Positions 22,114 to 32,000 of a DNA stretch of 64,000 nucleotides are shown here, one piece after another (position 1 is the first letter of the stretch; each line of letters opens with the position of its first letter). The notes beneath the pieces were generated by a model, which saw only the letters and a list, made by a program, of their open reading frames with translations, was not told the DNA's origin and made no database searches. A program made the translations under genes and the position numbers. This DNA is from a bacterium (GTDB taxonomy: Bacteria; Chloroflexota; Anaerolineae; Caldilineales; Caldilineaceae), in assembly GCA_016124945.1 (NCBI GenBank), contig WGMT01000065.1:123467-187466 (forward strand), written 5' to 3'.

Positions 22114-23178
22114 TTAGTATTCAACAACAACCTTCACCACATTATCCGCATAGGCGTCGTTCAAGGCAAAGGCTTCGGGGGTCTTTCCCAGCGGGAAGCG
22201 ATGGCTGATCATGCCTTTTAGATCGACCATGCCCTGCTCAGTGAGATGGATGGCGCGCGGGTAGACATGCTTCATACGCCGCGCCATGCGGATCGTGAGT
22301 CCTTTGCGACGGGCGGTGCTGTGCTTCAGGTGGAACTCATCGTTGCCAGGGATGCCCACGATGACGAGCCGCCCGCCCAGGCGCGCCATGTCCGCCGCCA
22401 TCTGGATGGACGCACCCGACCAGGCCGCTTCGATGGCGACGTCGACGCCGCGATCGCCAGTGGAGCGGCGCACGCCGGCAACGGCGTCTTCGTCGCCGAA
22501 GTTGACCGGCACCGCACCATACGTTTCGGCCAGCTTCAGCCGCCAGGGGAATTGGTCGATTACAAAGATCGGATCTGCACCGGAAAGCTTGACCAGTTGC
22601 AGGATCGACAGCCCAATCGGCCCCGCGCCGAGGATCGCCACGCTGTCGGCCACCTTGATCTTGGCCAGATCGGTGGCGTGAAGGGCAACGCCCAGCGGTT
22701 CCAAGAGCGCAGTCTCGGCGTCGTCAATCGAATCGGGCACGGCGAAACACGTATGCGCGGGGACGTGCATCCACTGGCGCAGGCTGCCGTCGTCGGGGAA
22801 GAGGCCACAGAAGTGGAGCCGCCAGCAGAGGTTGGGGTGTCCTTTTTCGCACATTTCGCAGCGTCCACACGGTTGCGCCGGGTCCACTGCCACACGCATG
22901 CCTACGGCCAGTGGTTGAAAGTCACCGCCCAGGGTTTCGCCAGGGCCAAGCGCTTCGATCACGCCACCGAACTCATGGCCGAGCACCAGTGGTGCTTCTA
23001 CTTGGGTATCGCCGATGCGGCCATCCTGGTAGCTGTGCAGATCGCTGCCGCAGATGCCCGTGGCCGTGACGCGCAAGAGCACTTCGTCGTTGCCCGGCGC
23101 GCCGGGATGGGGGATCTGCTCGACACGCATGTCTTTGGGGCCGTAGAGACGGGCCGCGGTCATTAGAGAGCTGTTCAT
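22114..23178 (-). CDS. Zinc-dependent medium-chain dehydrogenase (sorbitol/threonine dehydrogenase-like)
   Basis: The 354-residue MDR enzyme has the catalytic Zn site GICGSDLHS and GHEFGG, the structural Zn cysteine cluster CGRCEMCEKGHPNLC, and the NAD-binding GAGPIG motif in AILGAGPIGLSILQL. It should oxidise a polyol or sugar alcohol with NAD(P)+; the substrate is not evident. Start: the ATG at 23178 overlaps the upstream regulator's TGA by 4 bp (ATGA) and has GAGGAT upstream, so it is translationally coupled. An ATG at 23208 would add 10 residues inside the regulator frame. Confidence 0.92.
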   Translation of the reverse strand: MNSSLMTAARLYGPKDMRVEQIPHPGAPGNDEVLLRVTATGICGSDLHSYQDGRIGDTQVEAPLVLGHEFGGVIEALGPGETLGGDFQPLAVGMRVAVDPAQPCGRCEMCEKGHPNLCWRLHFCGLFPDDGSLRQWMHVPAHTCFAVPDSIDDAETALLEPLGVALHATDLAKIKVADSVAILGAGPIGLSILQLVKLSGADPIFVIDQFPWRLKLAETYGAVPVNFGDEDAVAGVRRSTGDRGVDVAIEAAWSGASIQMAADMARLGGRLVIVGIPGNDEFHLKHSTARRKGLTIRMARRMKHVYPRAIHLTEQGMVDLKGMISHRFPLGKTPEAFALNDAYADNVVKVVVEY

Positions 23179-25622
23179 GGAATCCTCGTTCCGTGGTCTG
23201 TGTGGCACACAACGTAGGCCAACGCCAGCGCCTCATCATAAGAAAATGTTTGCCCCACGGCAATCTGTGCTTCCCAACCAGGGGAGCCGGCCTGTCGCCG
23301 TGTGGGTTGAAAGATCTGTTCATCCATGCGCCGCGAGTAGACGGTGTCGGGCAGATGTACTGCTTTGCGCAGCGCCTGCGCCGCGCCCAGCAGGCGAGCG
23401 CCCGTCTGCCAGTCGCCATCCAATATGGAGACGCCCGCCAATCCTTCGAGGATGATCACCACGGCGTCACGTGCGCCCATTTCGCCGTAAATGGCTAGGG
23501 AGTCGGCAAAGTGACGGCGGGCATCGCCTACAGCACCGGCGCACAGTTCGGCTACAGCCATCTCACGCTGCGCCCAGGCAATGTCGGCGCGACGCCCCAG
23601 TTTTTGGTAGATGGCGTAGCTTTCACGCACAGCGGCAATCGCTGCTTCGGCGTGTCCTAACTCGCGTTCCACATTGCCGAGGAAGAGTGAAATTGTGGCG
23701 ATCATGCCTTCTGCCTGCCACTCCCGTTGGACGGTAAGGCTTGCCGAAAGCAGTGACTGCGCCCGTTCCCACTCGCCGCGCTCCATCGCGAGGACGCCGA
23801 TCTGCGTCTGGGTCAGCCCCACATGCCAGAGACGCCCCAACTGCTGCCAATTTCCCAAACATTGCACCAGCAGACGTTCTCCTTCCTCGTACCGCCCTTG
23901 CAAGACCAACAGACGCGCATAGTTGAAGTGTGTCCACGTCAGATCGAAAGGGGCATCGATCCCCTGCAACTGTTCGAGCGCAAGACGATGCAAGCGTTCG
24001 GCGCGTCCGTTGTTGCCCTGGCTGGTGAGGAGCACACCCATTCCGGTGTAGGCGCGTGCGCTGTGAATCGATGGGATCGGCTGAGCAGTGAGGGCGCGCT
24101 GTAGCCAATCAATGCCTTCTTGCCACTGCCCGTTGACATACCAAAAGTGGGCCAGCGCCGACGCCAGCCGCAGCGCCGTCGTCGGATCGTGGACGAGCGT
24201 CCAGTGCAGGGCGGCGCGCAGATTGTCCTGGTTGCGCGCCAGCGTGGCCGTCCAGGCGGCTTCATGCCGATTTTCGCTGAGGATCGGGTGATCGGCCTCA
24301 GCCAAAGCGACAAAGTAGGCGGCGTGACGTCTGCGGATCTCGTCTTCGTAGCCGGAGAGGGTAAGTTGCTCCAGCGCAAACGCCCGCACCGTTTCGAGGA
24401 CGAGGTAACGGCCGCTGTCGCCAGCCTGAATCAGATTCTGTTCGGCAAGGAGTTGCAGATGCGCGGCGACAGCTTCTGGTCCTTCCGCGGTGGTCGAACA
24501 GAGATGGAGGGCGGCAAGTTTGTCGAATCCACCCGAGAAGACACCCAAACGGGTGAAACAGCCGCGCTGCGTCGGTGTCAGCAGATCGAAGCTCCAGCCG
24601 ATGGCGTGGCGCAACGTCCGCTGCCGCGGCGGCAGATCGCGTGCGCCGTCGCTCAGCCAGTGCAGATGTCCTTGCTCCACGTGTTGCAACTGGCGGCGCA
24701 ATTCGGCGGCGGAAAACTGGCGCAACCGCGGCGCGGCCAGTTCCAGCGCCAGGGGGAGTCCGTCCAGCGTGGCGCAGAGGGCGGCAATCGCGCCGGCATT
24801 TGCTGCCGTCACCGCGAAATCGGCTTGAAAGCGCCGCACCCGATCGACAAAGATCTGCACCGCCGGGTTGGTTCCGACTTGTTCAAGGGAGACGCCGTCA
24901 AAGACCGGCGCGGGGAAAGGCAGCACCGTCACCTCATGTTCGCCGGAAAGGTGCAACGGCACGCGACTGGTGACCAGCGCCTTAACCCCGGGCGATGTGG
25001 TGAGCAGCTCGGCCACCAGCGGCGATTCTTCGCTCAACTGTTCAAAATTGTCGAGGACCAGCAACAGTTGCCGCTCGCGCAGATGGTCAAAAACCTGTTG
25101 ACGGGGCGAAATCTGCCCGTTGACAGGCAGACTGAACGCCTGCGCCAGCGCCGTCCACACAAAAGCGACTTCGGTCACCGCGGCCAGTTCCACAAACCAG
25201 ACGCCGTCGGCAAATTCCTGGCGCAGATGACGCCCCACCTCAACGGCCAGGCGTGTCTTCCCCACCCCAGGCGTGCCCACCAACGTCAGCAAGCGGACGT
25301 CGGCGCGCAGCAGTGTACGTGTCACCTGCGCCAGTTCGTCTGCACGCCCAAACCAGGACGTGAGTGGATTGGGCAGATTGGTCGGCGGCGGCGCGCCTAC
25401 ACTTTCGCCACGCGCTAGGCGCAGAAAGCGTTCTCGATCCTGTGGTGCGATGGCGAGGTGATCCGCCAACAGCGCCGCTACCTGCTTCGACGAACGGCGT
25501 GTCCCTTCCTCGATTTTCTGGATCGTCACCAGCGCGCAGCCAACCCGCTGCGCCAACTCCGCCTGCGTGAGATCGAGCAGTTTTCGCTGCTGCTTAAGCC
25601 ACTGTCCGAAGGATGTCTGCAT
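23175..25622 (-). CDS. HTH + NB-ARC-type ATPase + TPR transcriptional regulator
   Basis: The 815-residue protein combines an XRE-like helix-turn-helix (about 5-60, LTQAELAQRVGCALVTIQKIEEG), an NB-ARC/STAND ATPase (about 85-420) with P-loop GTPGVGKTRLA (K122) and Walker B LLLVLDNFEQL, and C-terminal TPR repeats (about 500-790). Such STAND regulators act as ligand-triggered oligomerising switches. Its ATGA overlap with the dehydrogenase suggests it controls that operon. A heptad array ends 8 bases before its start codon, occupying the usual ribosome-binding position. Paired TGTACGA repeats lie further upstream. Confidence 0.9.
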   Translation of the reverse strand: MQTSFGQWLKQQRKLLDLTQAELAQRVGCALVTIQKIEEGTRRSSKQVAALLADHLAIAPQDRERFLRLARGESVGAPPPTNLPNPLTSWFGRADELAQVTRTLLRADVRLLTLVGTPGVGKTRLAVEVGRHLRQEFADGVWFVELAAVTEVAFVWTALAQAFSLPVNGQISPRQQVFDHLRERQLLLVLDNFEQLSEESPLVAELLTTSPGVKALVTSRVPLHLSGEHEVTVLPFPAPVFDGVSLEQVGTNPAVQIFVDRVRRFQADFAVTAANAGAIAALCATLDGLPLALELAAPRLRQFSAAELRRQLQHVEQGHLHWLSDGARDLPPRQRTLRHAIGWSFDLLTPTQRGCFTRLGVFSGGFDKLAALHLCSTTAEGPEAVAAHLQLLAEQNLIQAGDSGRYLVLETVRAFALEQLTLSGYEDEIRRRHAAYFVALAEADHPILSENRHEAAWTATLARNQDNLRAALHWTLVHDPTTALRLASALAHFWYVNGQWQEGIDWLQRALTAQPIPSIHSARAYTGMGVLLTSQGNNGRAERLHRLALEQLQGIDAPFDLTWTHFNYARLLVLQGRYEEGERLLVQCLGNWQQLGRLWHVGLTQTQIGVLAMERGEWERAQSLLSASLTVQREWQAEGMIATISLFLGNVERELGHAEAAIAAVRESYAIYQKLGRRADIAWAQREMAVAELCAGAVGDARRHFADSLAIYGEMGARDAVVIILEGLAGVSILDGDWQTGARLLGAAQALRKAVHLPDTVYSRRMDEQIFQPTRRQAGSPGWEAQIAVGQTFSYDEALALAYVVCHTDHGTRIP

Positions 25623-25629
25623 TAGAAAG

Positions 25630-25660
25630 GTGACTGGTGAGTGGTGACTGGGGATTGGGC
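25630..25660. repeat. Heptad array in the regulator leader
   Basis: GTGACTG GTGAGTG GTGACTG GGGATTG, four 7-bp units, lie directly upstream of the regulator start codon (25622, minus strand). No inverted partner is visible in the next 200 bp. Confidence 0.8.
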
Positions 25661-25678
25661 ACTGCTAGCGCCGTTGTT

Positions 25679-25738
25679 TGTACGGTTGATTGTACGACTC
25701 ACGGGCGCGACTGTCTAGCTGTACGACTTTCTGTACGA
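25679..25738. promoter_or_regulatory. Two pairs of TGTACGA direct repeats
   Basis: TGTACGG/A hexamer-like sites start at 25679, 25691, 25720 and 25732. Each pair is exactly 12 bp apart, and the pairs are 29 bp from each other. They lie upstream of the HTH/NB-ARC regulator (minus) and of the giant secreted gene (plus). A similar 12-bp pair lies upstream of the CHAT gene. They are probably operator or activator sites; the binding protein is unknown. Confidence 0.6.
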
Positions 25739-25872
25739 CCTGCCCTCTTCTTTTCGTCTCTCGACTGTGGTTTGCTGAATGCCTGCCCGATTTTGTGTGT
25801 CACTTGAGAGATGGAAACGCAGCGTGAACAGCGAACCTGCTTCAGAAGGTTTCCTATTGTAGACGCGCGACC

Positions 25873-25940
25873 ACAGTGCCGGGCACGGGCCAGTGAGTTT
25901 CCGGTTCGACAGTGTGGTCTCGGCCCGTGCCAGGCACTGT
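25873..25940. repeat. REP-like palindrome, copy 1
   Basis: ACAGTGCCGGGCACGGGCC (25873-25891) pairs with GGCCCGTGCCAGGCACTGT (25922-25940) at 18 of 19 positions around a 30-base loop. Copies lie downstream of the same gene (33235) and near the initiator tRNA (56815). The GTGCCTGGCAC core resembles REP sequences mobilised by RAYT transposases, but no such transposase is in the window. Confidence 0.8.
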
Positions 25941-26002
25941 TCCTCGATTCGTATAATTCTCCATATTTCATGTCATTGCGCCTATTCCAGGAGAGATCGA
26001 CG

Positions 26003-29000
26003 ATGCGCACATTGTTGAATTACCTGTTGTTGTTTGCACTGCTCCTTGGCAACCTTGTTCCATCGACGGCAAGTGCGGCCACGCGGACAACCTTTGCATC
26101 CCCACCACAATCGCCCCCCACACAGGACGATCCCGATGTTCCTCGCGAAGTCGCGGCAACGGACGTCTTCGCGCCCTATGCCTACTGGCAAAATAGCAGC
26201 GACGCCTACGTCGCCGTCGCCCACGACGACGCCCTCAATCCTCAGGACGGGGCCACCTACGAGGCGTGGATCTTCCCCTCCAGTGTGTCAGGCTGCCACG
26301 CCATCATGAGCAAAGGCTACACCCAGGGCTATTGGATGGGCATCTGCAACGGACGCATCCGCTTCGCCGCCGGCGCGTCCATCGCCTACCAGGAAAGCGT
26401 CACCACGATCCTCCCCAACGTGTGGACACACATCGCCGTGGTCTGGGATCCCGCCTTCAACATTCGGCGCTTTTTCATCAACGGCGACTTTGATTCGCTG
26501 GGCATCGCCGATCCTGGGCCAACGGGGACACGTGAACTACGCATCGGCGCCGATATCCCGGCGGATGCCTTCGCCGGTTTCATTGCCGAAGCACGCATCT
26601 GGAACGTGGCCCGCGATCAGGCGGACATCCGCCGCACCATGCACAGCTATGTGGACGAGCAGATGCCCGGCCTCGTGGCGGCGTGGCCCTTCCGCAGCAA
26701 CTACATCGACGTCATTGGCGGCCGCGCCGGGACGCCCACCGGCACGCTCAAGGGGATCTACTTTGTGGGCACAGACACCGTCCACCCCTTCCCGTTGCGC
26801 CCAGCCACGGTGACACCCGACGAAATCTTCAACGTCTTGCCCCATCGGCGCGATTCGGCCGCCACCGCCTATGTGACAGGTTGGGATCGCGCCCTGCTCA
26901 TCGGCGGCAATGTGGACGGTGTAGAGAGCAACCGCATCGACAGCGTCACCGGCGGCGATGGCAACTTCCTCGCGCTGGGGACGTTGCCGTTGGCGCTCAG
27001 CCAGGCCAGCGCCGCCTATGACCCGCAGCGACGCAAAGTCTATGTCTTCGGCGGCAGCAGCGGCGGCGTGGCCCAAAAGACCATCTACGCCGTCGATCCA
27101 ACCAGCGGCGTCGTCAGCCCATTGGCCGCCACCCTGCCCGAAGCAGCCAGAGCCGGCGCCGCCGTCTACCATCCGGGGCTTGGCAAAATCTTCGTACTGG
27201 GCGGCGTCACCGACGACATGACGCGCCTGGATCGGGTAAGCCTCTTTGATCCGGCAAACGAGACGCTAACGCCCGCAACCTTTGCACTGCCCACAGGCCT
27301 CTCTTCGCCAACAGCCATCTATGCCACCGCCGCCAATCGTATCTTCATCTTTGGCGGCATCGGCCCCGGTGACGTCGTCGTCGATACGATCTACCAGCTT
27401 GAGGCCAACAACGGCGGCGGCGCGGTCGTCCTCGCGCCGGTGACACTGGGCATGCCGGATCGGGGAATGGCAGCAGTGGAAGACGGCGAGAGCAACCTCA
27501 TCTACCTGTTGGGCGGCGCTGTCAACGACCGGGTGTGGGCCTTCGATCCCCTGCTAGGGCAATTGTGGAAGACGCCTATCGAACTCTCCGGGCGACGCTT
27601 CTGGCCCGCTGCGCTCTACAGCCCAACCAATCGACATGCCCTGCTCCTGGGCGGCTACGACGGCGCGCAAGGACAGACCAACGTCTGGAAGTTCGATCTG
27701 GGCGACGGACCACCCATCAAGCTGGGGCACTGGGACTTCGACTTCTCCGGCGGTACCGTTTACGACATTACCGGCGCAGCGGACCGCATCATCGTGGGCA
27801 CAAGCAGCGGCGCAACGCTGCGCACAGAAGGCGGCAGCGCCTACTACTCGCCGTCCTCGCTGGGGGGTACAGAAGTGCGCCAGGTCCATTACACACCTGC
27901 CAACGGCTACAACTGGTTTTTGGTGGATCGCAACCGCATTGTCTACGACAACGGCAGCGGCATCGTCAAACTCTGGCCCAGCGCCAGCCAGAGCGAGTGG
28001 GTGAACGACTTCAACCCCTACGGCGATTCGCCCGTCATCGCCACTGCCATCAACACGCTGGTGCCGCAAGGCTACCCGTCCTTGCTCTGGCGCTGGGGTT
28101 TCGGCGGCAATGTCTTCTGGCACGAAAGCTGGAATGGTTGCCAATCTTCGTTCGGGCTGGTGAATCGGGGATCCAACCAGATCTGGGGGCTGGTGGTGGA
28201 ACACTCAGTCTGCGGACCGCGCTCCGCTCCTATAGAACCAAACAATGTGGAACCCAACACAGCGCAACCCAGGGCCGTGGACGCCGGCGGCGACGTCTAC
28301 ATGCAGGGGCTGATCTACAACTGGTTCACCGGCCAATTCAGCGAGGCCGACTACGGCAAGATCTGCTTCGACGGCAGCTTTACGCCCACCGGCATGGACT
28401 TTGGCACCAACGGCGACTTCTGGGTGGCGGGCAATACCGGCGTCTGTCGTTACCCGGCGGCGACGATACCAGGAACCCCAGGCGTACAGTGGCGCTACAA
28501 TGTCATGAACCTGCCCACCGGTGTCAACCCCACCAAGCCCAGCATAGACCGCGACGGACGTGTCTGGTTCGGCGTGGACAACGACGCTACCCACAGCGGC
28601 GGATTGACCGTCTTCGAGGTATTGGGCAAGGAGCCTAATCGCCAATCGGTGTGGACCACCGACTACACCTGGCTCAACGCGCCCATCGGCAGCAAGACGC
28701 CATCCGGCGCGGCAGACTACGACAGCAGCATCAACGTAGTCTACGCCAACGGCGAACGGGTGTGGAGCGCCCGTGGCAGCCAGATCTATACCCTCGCCCA
28801 GCGCTGGCAGCAGATAGACGAACGCAACAACCTGCGCGATAAGACGCTCACCGGCGTGTGGACTATGCGCGGGCGTCTCTTCGCCGTCGGCGCCGACGAT
28901 CTCTACATTCTCCAGCCCGACGGCATCACCTGGGAGAACCTGGGCATCGCCGGCGTCAAGGACGTTGTCGCCGACGCCCAAGGAGAGATCTGGATCGGCG

Positions 29001-32000
29001 CGGCGGACGGCGTGCGCCGCTACGTCCCCGGCGGCGTGGACGAAATCGCCAGCCCCACACCCGCGCCCACAGGACCGATCCACGCGCTGACAGTGGACGG
29101 CCAGGGTCGCGTCTGGATCGGCGGCGCAGATGGCCTCACCCTCTACGATCGGGGGCGCTTTGTGACGACGCTGGCTCTCCCCACCGGCGGGGTGATTACG
29201 TCCTTATTGGCCGACCGCGGCAATCTGCTCTGGGTGAGCACCGACGCTGGACTGGCCCGATTCGATCCCAACGATGCCACGTGGACAATTTTCACCACCG
29301 AAAATGGGCTGCCCAACAATTCCGTAGGCGACGTGGTGCAACTGCGCAACGGCTGGTACGCCATCAGCCACGCTGCCGGTGTCGTCCAATACCGCGGCGA
29401 CAATACCTTCGTGGGCTATTCCATCTCCGGCGCGCACCTGCCGTTGACGGTGGACGAGCGTGGCCGGCTGTGGGCCGGCGGCAACGTTGTGGACGGCGAC
29501 GCCTGGGTCAACTACACCTGGGCCAACTCGGGTCTGGCTTCCAACAGCGTCGCCGACAACGCCGCCGACGGTACGGATCGGGTCTGGTTTGCTCATCCTG
29601 GCGGCGGGGTGAGTGTGCGCGGATCGACGCTGCCGCCGCTGGCAGAGCAGGTGCCGCTGATCAACGACATCACCCCCAAAGCAGGTAGCGCCGGTGACGA
29701 GATCCAGATCCTGGGGACGGGCTTCGGCATCGATCGTGCCGCAGTGGAGGTGACCATCGGCGGCGTCCCCGTGGAAGTGCGTGAGTTGAGCGACACGGTG
29801 ATCAAGGTGCGGTTGAACGAGAACAACATTAGCGGCCAGGTGTCGGTGCTCAAGAACCGTAAACGGCGCACCACCGGCAGCGCCATCTTCTGCGCCATCC
29901 CCCAAATCAGCGTCAACGGCGTCAGCCCCACCGGCGGCACCGTGGGCGTGCCTGTCACCTTGAGCGGCACGAATTTTGATCCAGAGGCGCGGGTTGTCCT
30001 TGGCGGTGCGGTGCGCGATGGCTGGGTGCGATCTCCCACACGCATCACCACTGAAATCCGCCCGGGCGACGGTGTGGGCGCGGTGAAGGTGATCAACACG
30101 TGTGGCAACGAGGCGGTGGCCAATCGCAGCTTCAACAAGATCGACTTGAGCGTGGCGCAGCTCAACCTGAGCCAGGGGTTGCCGGGGCAACCGCTGCTCT
30201 ACGCTCGGCCCACTTCGTTGCAGCATTATCTGCGCAGCAGCAGCGCGCCGCGCACCAACGACGTGGTGGCGGTGGATCGAGTGGAGATCACCTTCACCGA
30301 TCCGCGCAACAATGCGTCCTACACCTACCAGCGACCGTACACCGGCGCTGTCCCCGTGCGCACCGGCGCGCCGTCGGATGCGGAGATGCGCGACATTGTC
30401 AACAGTCTGCACGTCTTCAACATTGCGCCCATCGGCGGTGCAGGCTTCGTGGCTGGGGATCTCAAAATCGACGTGGAACTGCTCAACCGCGGCAACAGCG
30501 TCACCAAATTCAGCACCACACAGCGCTTCGAGCAGAACATTAGCACACGTGTGATCCTGGTGCCGATTATGCGTCAGAATTACACCGCCGCCCAGCTTGA
30601 TACGCTCAAAAACAATACCGACCGCAATCTCGATGAATTGCGCCGCCGCATTATGCCCACCGGCGACGTAGATTTCGTCTGGTCCAACGACATCATCGTG
30701 CCCGACGAGCAGTTGGAACTGGACAACTTCTTCGAGCTGTTCCAATACGCGCCCCAATTGGATCGGGCGCGCAGCCGCTGGAACGATCGCACCCCCGCCG
30801 ACGCGCTGATCACCTTCGGCGTGGTAGAGCCGACGATTGTCATGGGCAACGCCGACGGCTACGGCCTCTGGCCCGATGCCAGCGCCATGGCGAACACGAT
30901 GGGGCTCAATGTCCTTGACACATTGTGCGATGTGGCCAATGGCGTGGTCAACACCCTCAGCTTCGGCCTGCTTGGCTCCGATGACGGCTGTCACCTGTCG
31001 ATTCCGCTCTACATCGGCTGGGCCAAGGGCGACGACGGCGTCTTCCGCGGGGACACCAACAACGTCAACCGCACCATGCAGTCGAGCTATCTCTTCGCCC
31101 ACGAGATGGGCCACATCCTCAACCTGATCAAGCCGTGGGCGGTCAACGGCTCAATCCACGACAACCTGAGCCATTCGATCAACGACGAAATCGGTCCGCG
31201 CGGCACCTTAACCACGTCTAGCAAATCGTGTGGACAGCTCAACGAAGGCTTTTTCGACTGGAATCTTTCGTTCTACGTGCAGCCCGGTGTTGTGGATCCG
31301 GTGGTGAACCCCATTAGCGGGCAGCAGTTTTACCCGCAGAACAACAGCAACGCGTGGACACCCCGCGCCAAGGCGATGATGAGCTATGCCTGCGCCAAGT
31401 ACAACAACAACTCGTTCTTCGAGCCGGTGGATCACCACATGATCCGCGCCACCGTGGGCGGCACCGATCTGTCGGGCTTCATCAACAACCTCGTGCCCCA
31501 GGCGGCCACGGCGCAGGTCAACGAGCGCGCCATCTTCCCGCGCACCGTCCCAGGACGGCGGCTGCATGTCTCCGGCACGGTGGCGCGGGACGGCAGCGGC
31601 GGCGAACTGAGCCGGGTGGAAGCGCTTAGCGAAGAGGCCCAACTGAGCCTCAGCTTCGAGACAGGCTACTGGCTGGTACAGCGCAGCGCGGACGGCGCAG
31701 AGGTGAGCCGCATGGGTCTCTTCCCCGTCTTCGACACCATCCACAAACACGACGACCACGGCCCTCACGACGAAAGCCCGCTTGGCTTTTTCGCCGCCAC
31801 CACCGTCCTCGACGAGACGACGCGCACGCTGGAATTGGTCTACGACAACACCGTCCTCGACAGCTTCACAGCGGGGACAAACGCGCCGGTGGTGCAGATC
31901 ACCAGCCCCACAGGCGGCAGCTTCACCGGCGACGTCATCCCCGTCACGTGGACGGCCACCGACGCCGACGGCGACGCCCTGGAGATCAGCATCGACTACT

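Noticed and set aside
29204..31114. 636-codon open frame opposite the giant secreted gene
   Set aside because: It reads through the IPT and protease region of a clear gene on the other strand, with no domain resemblance.
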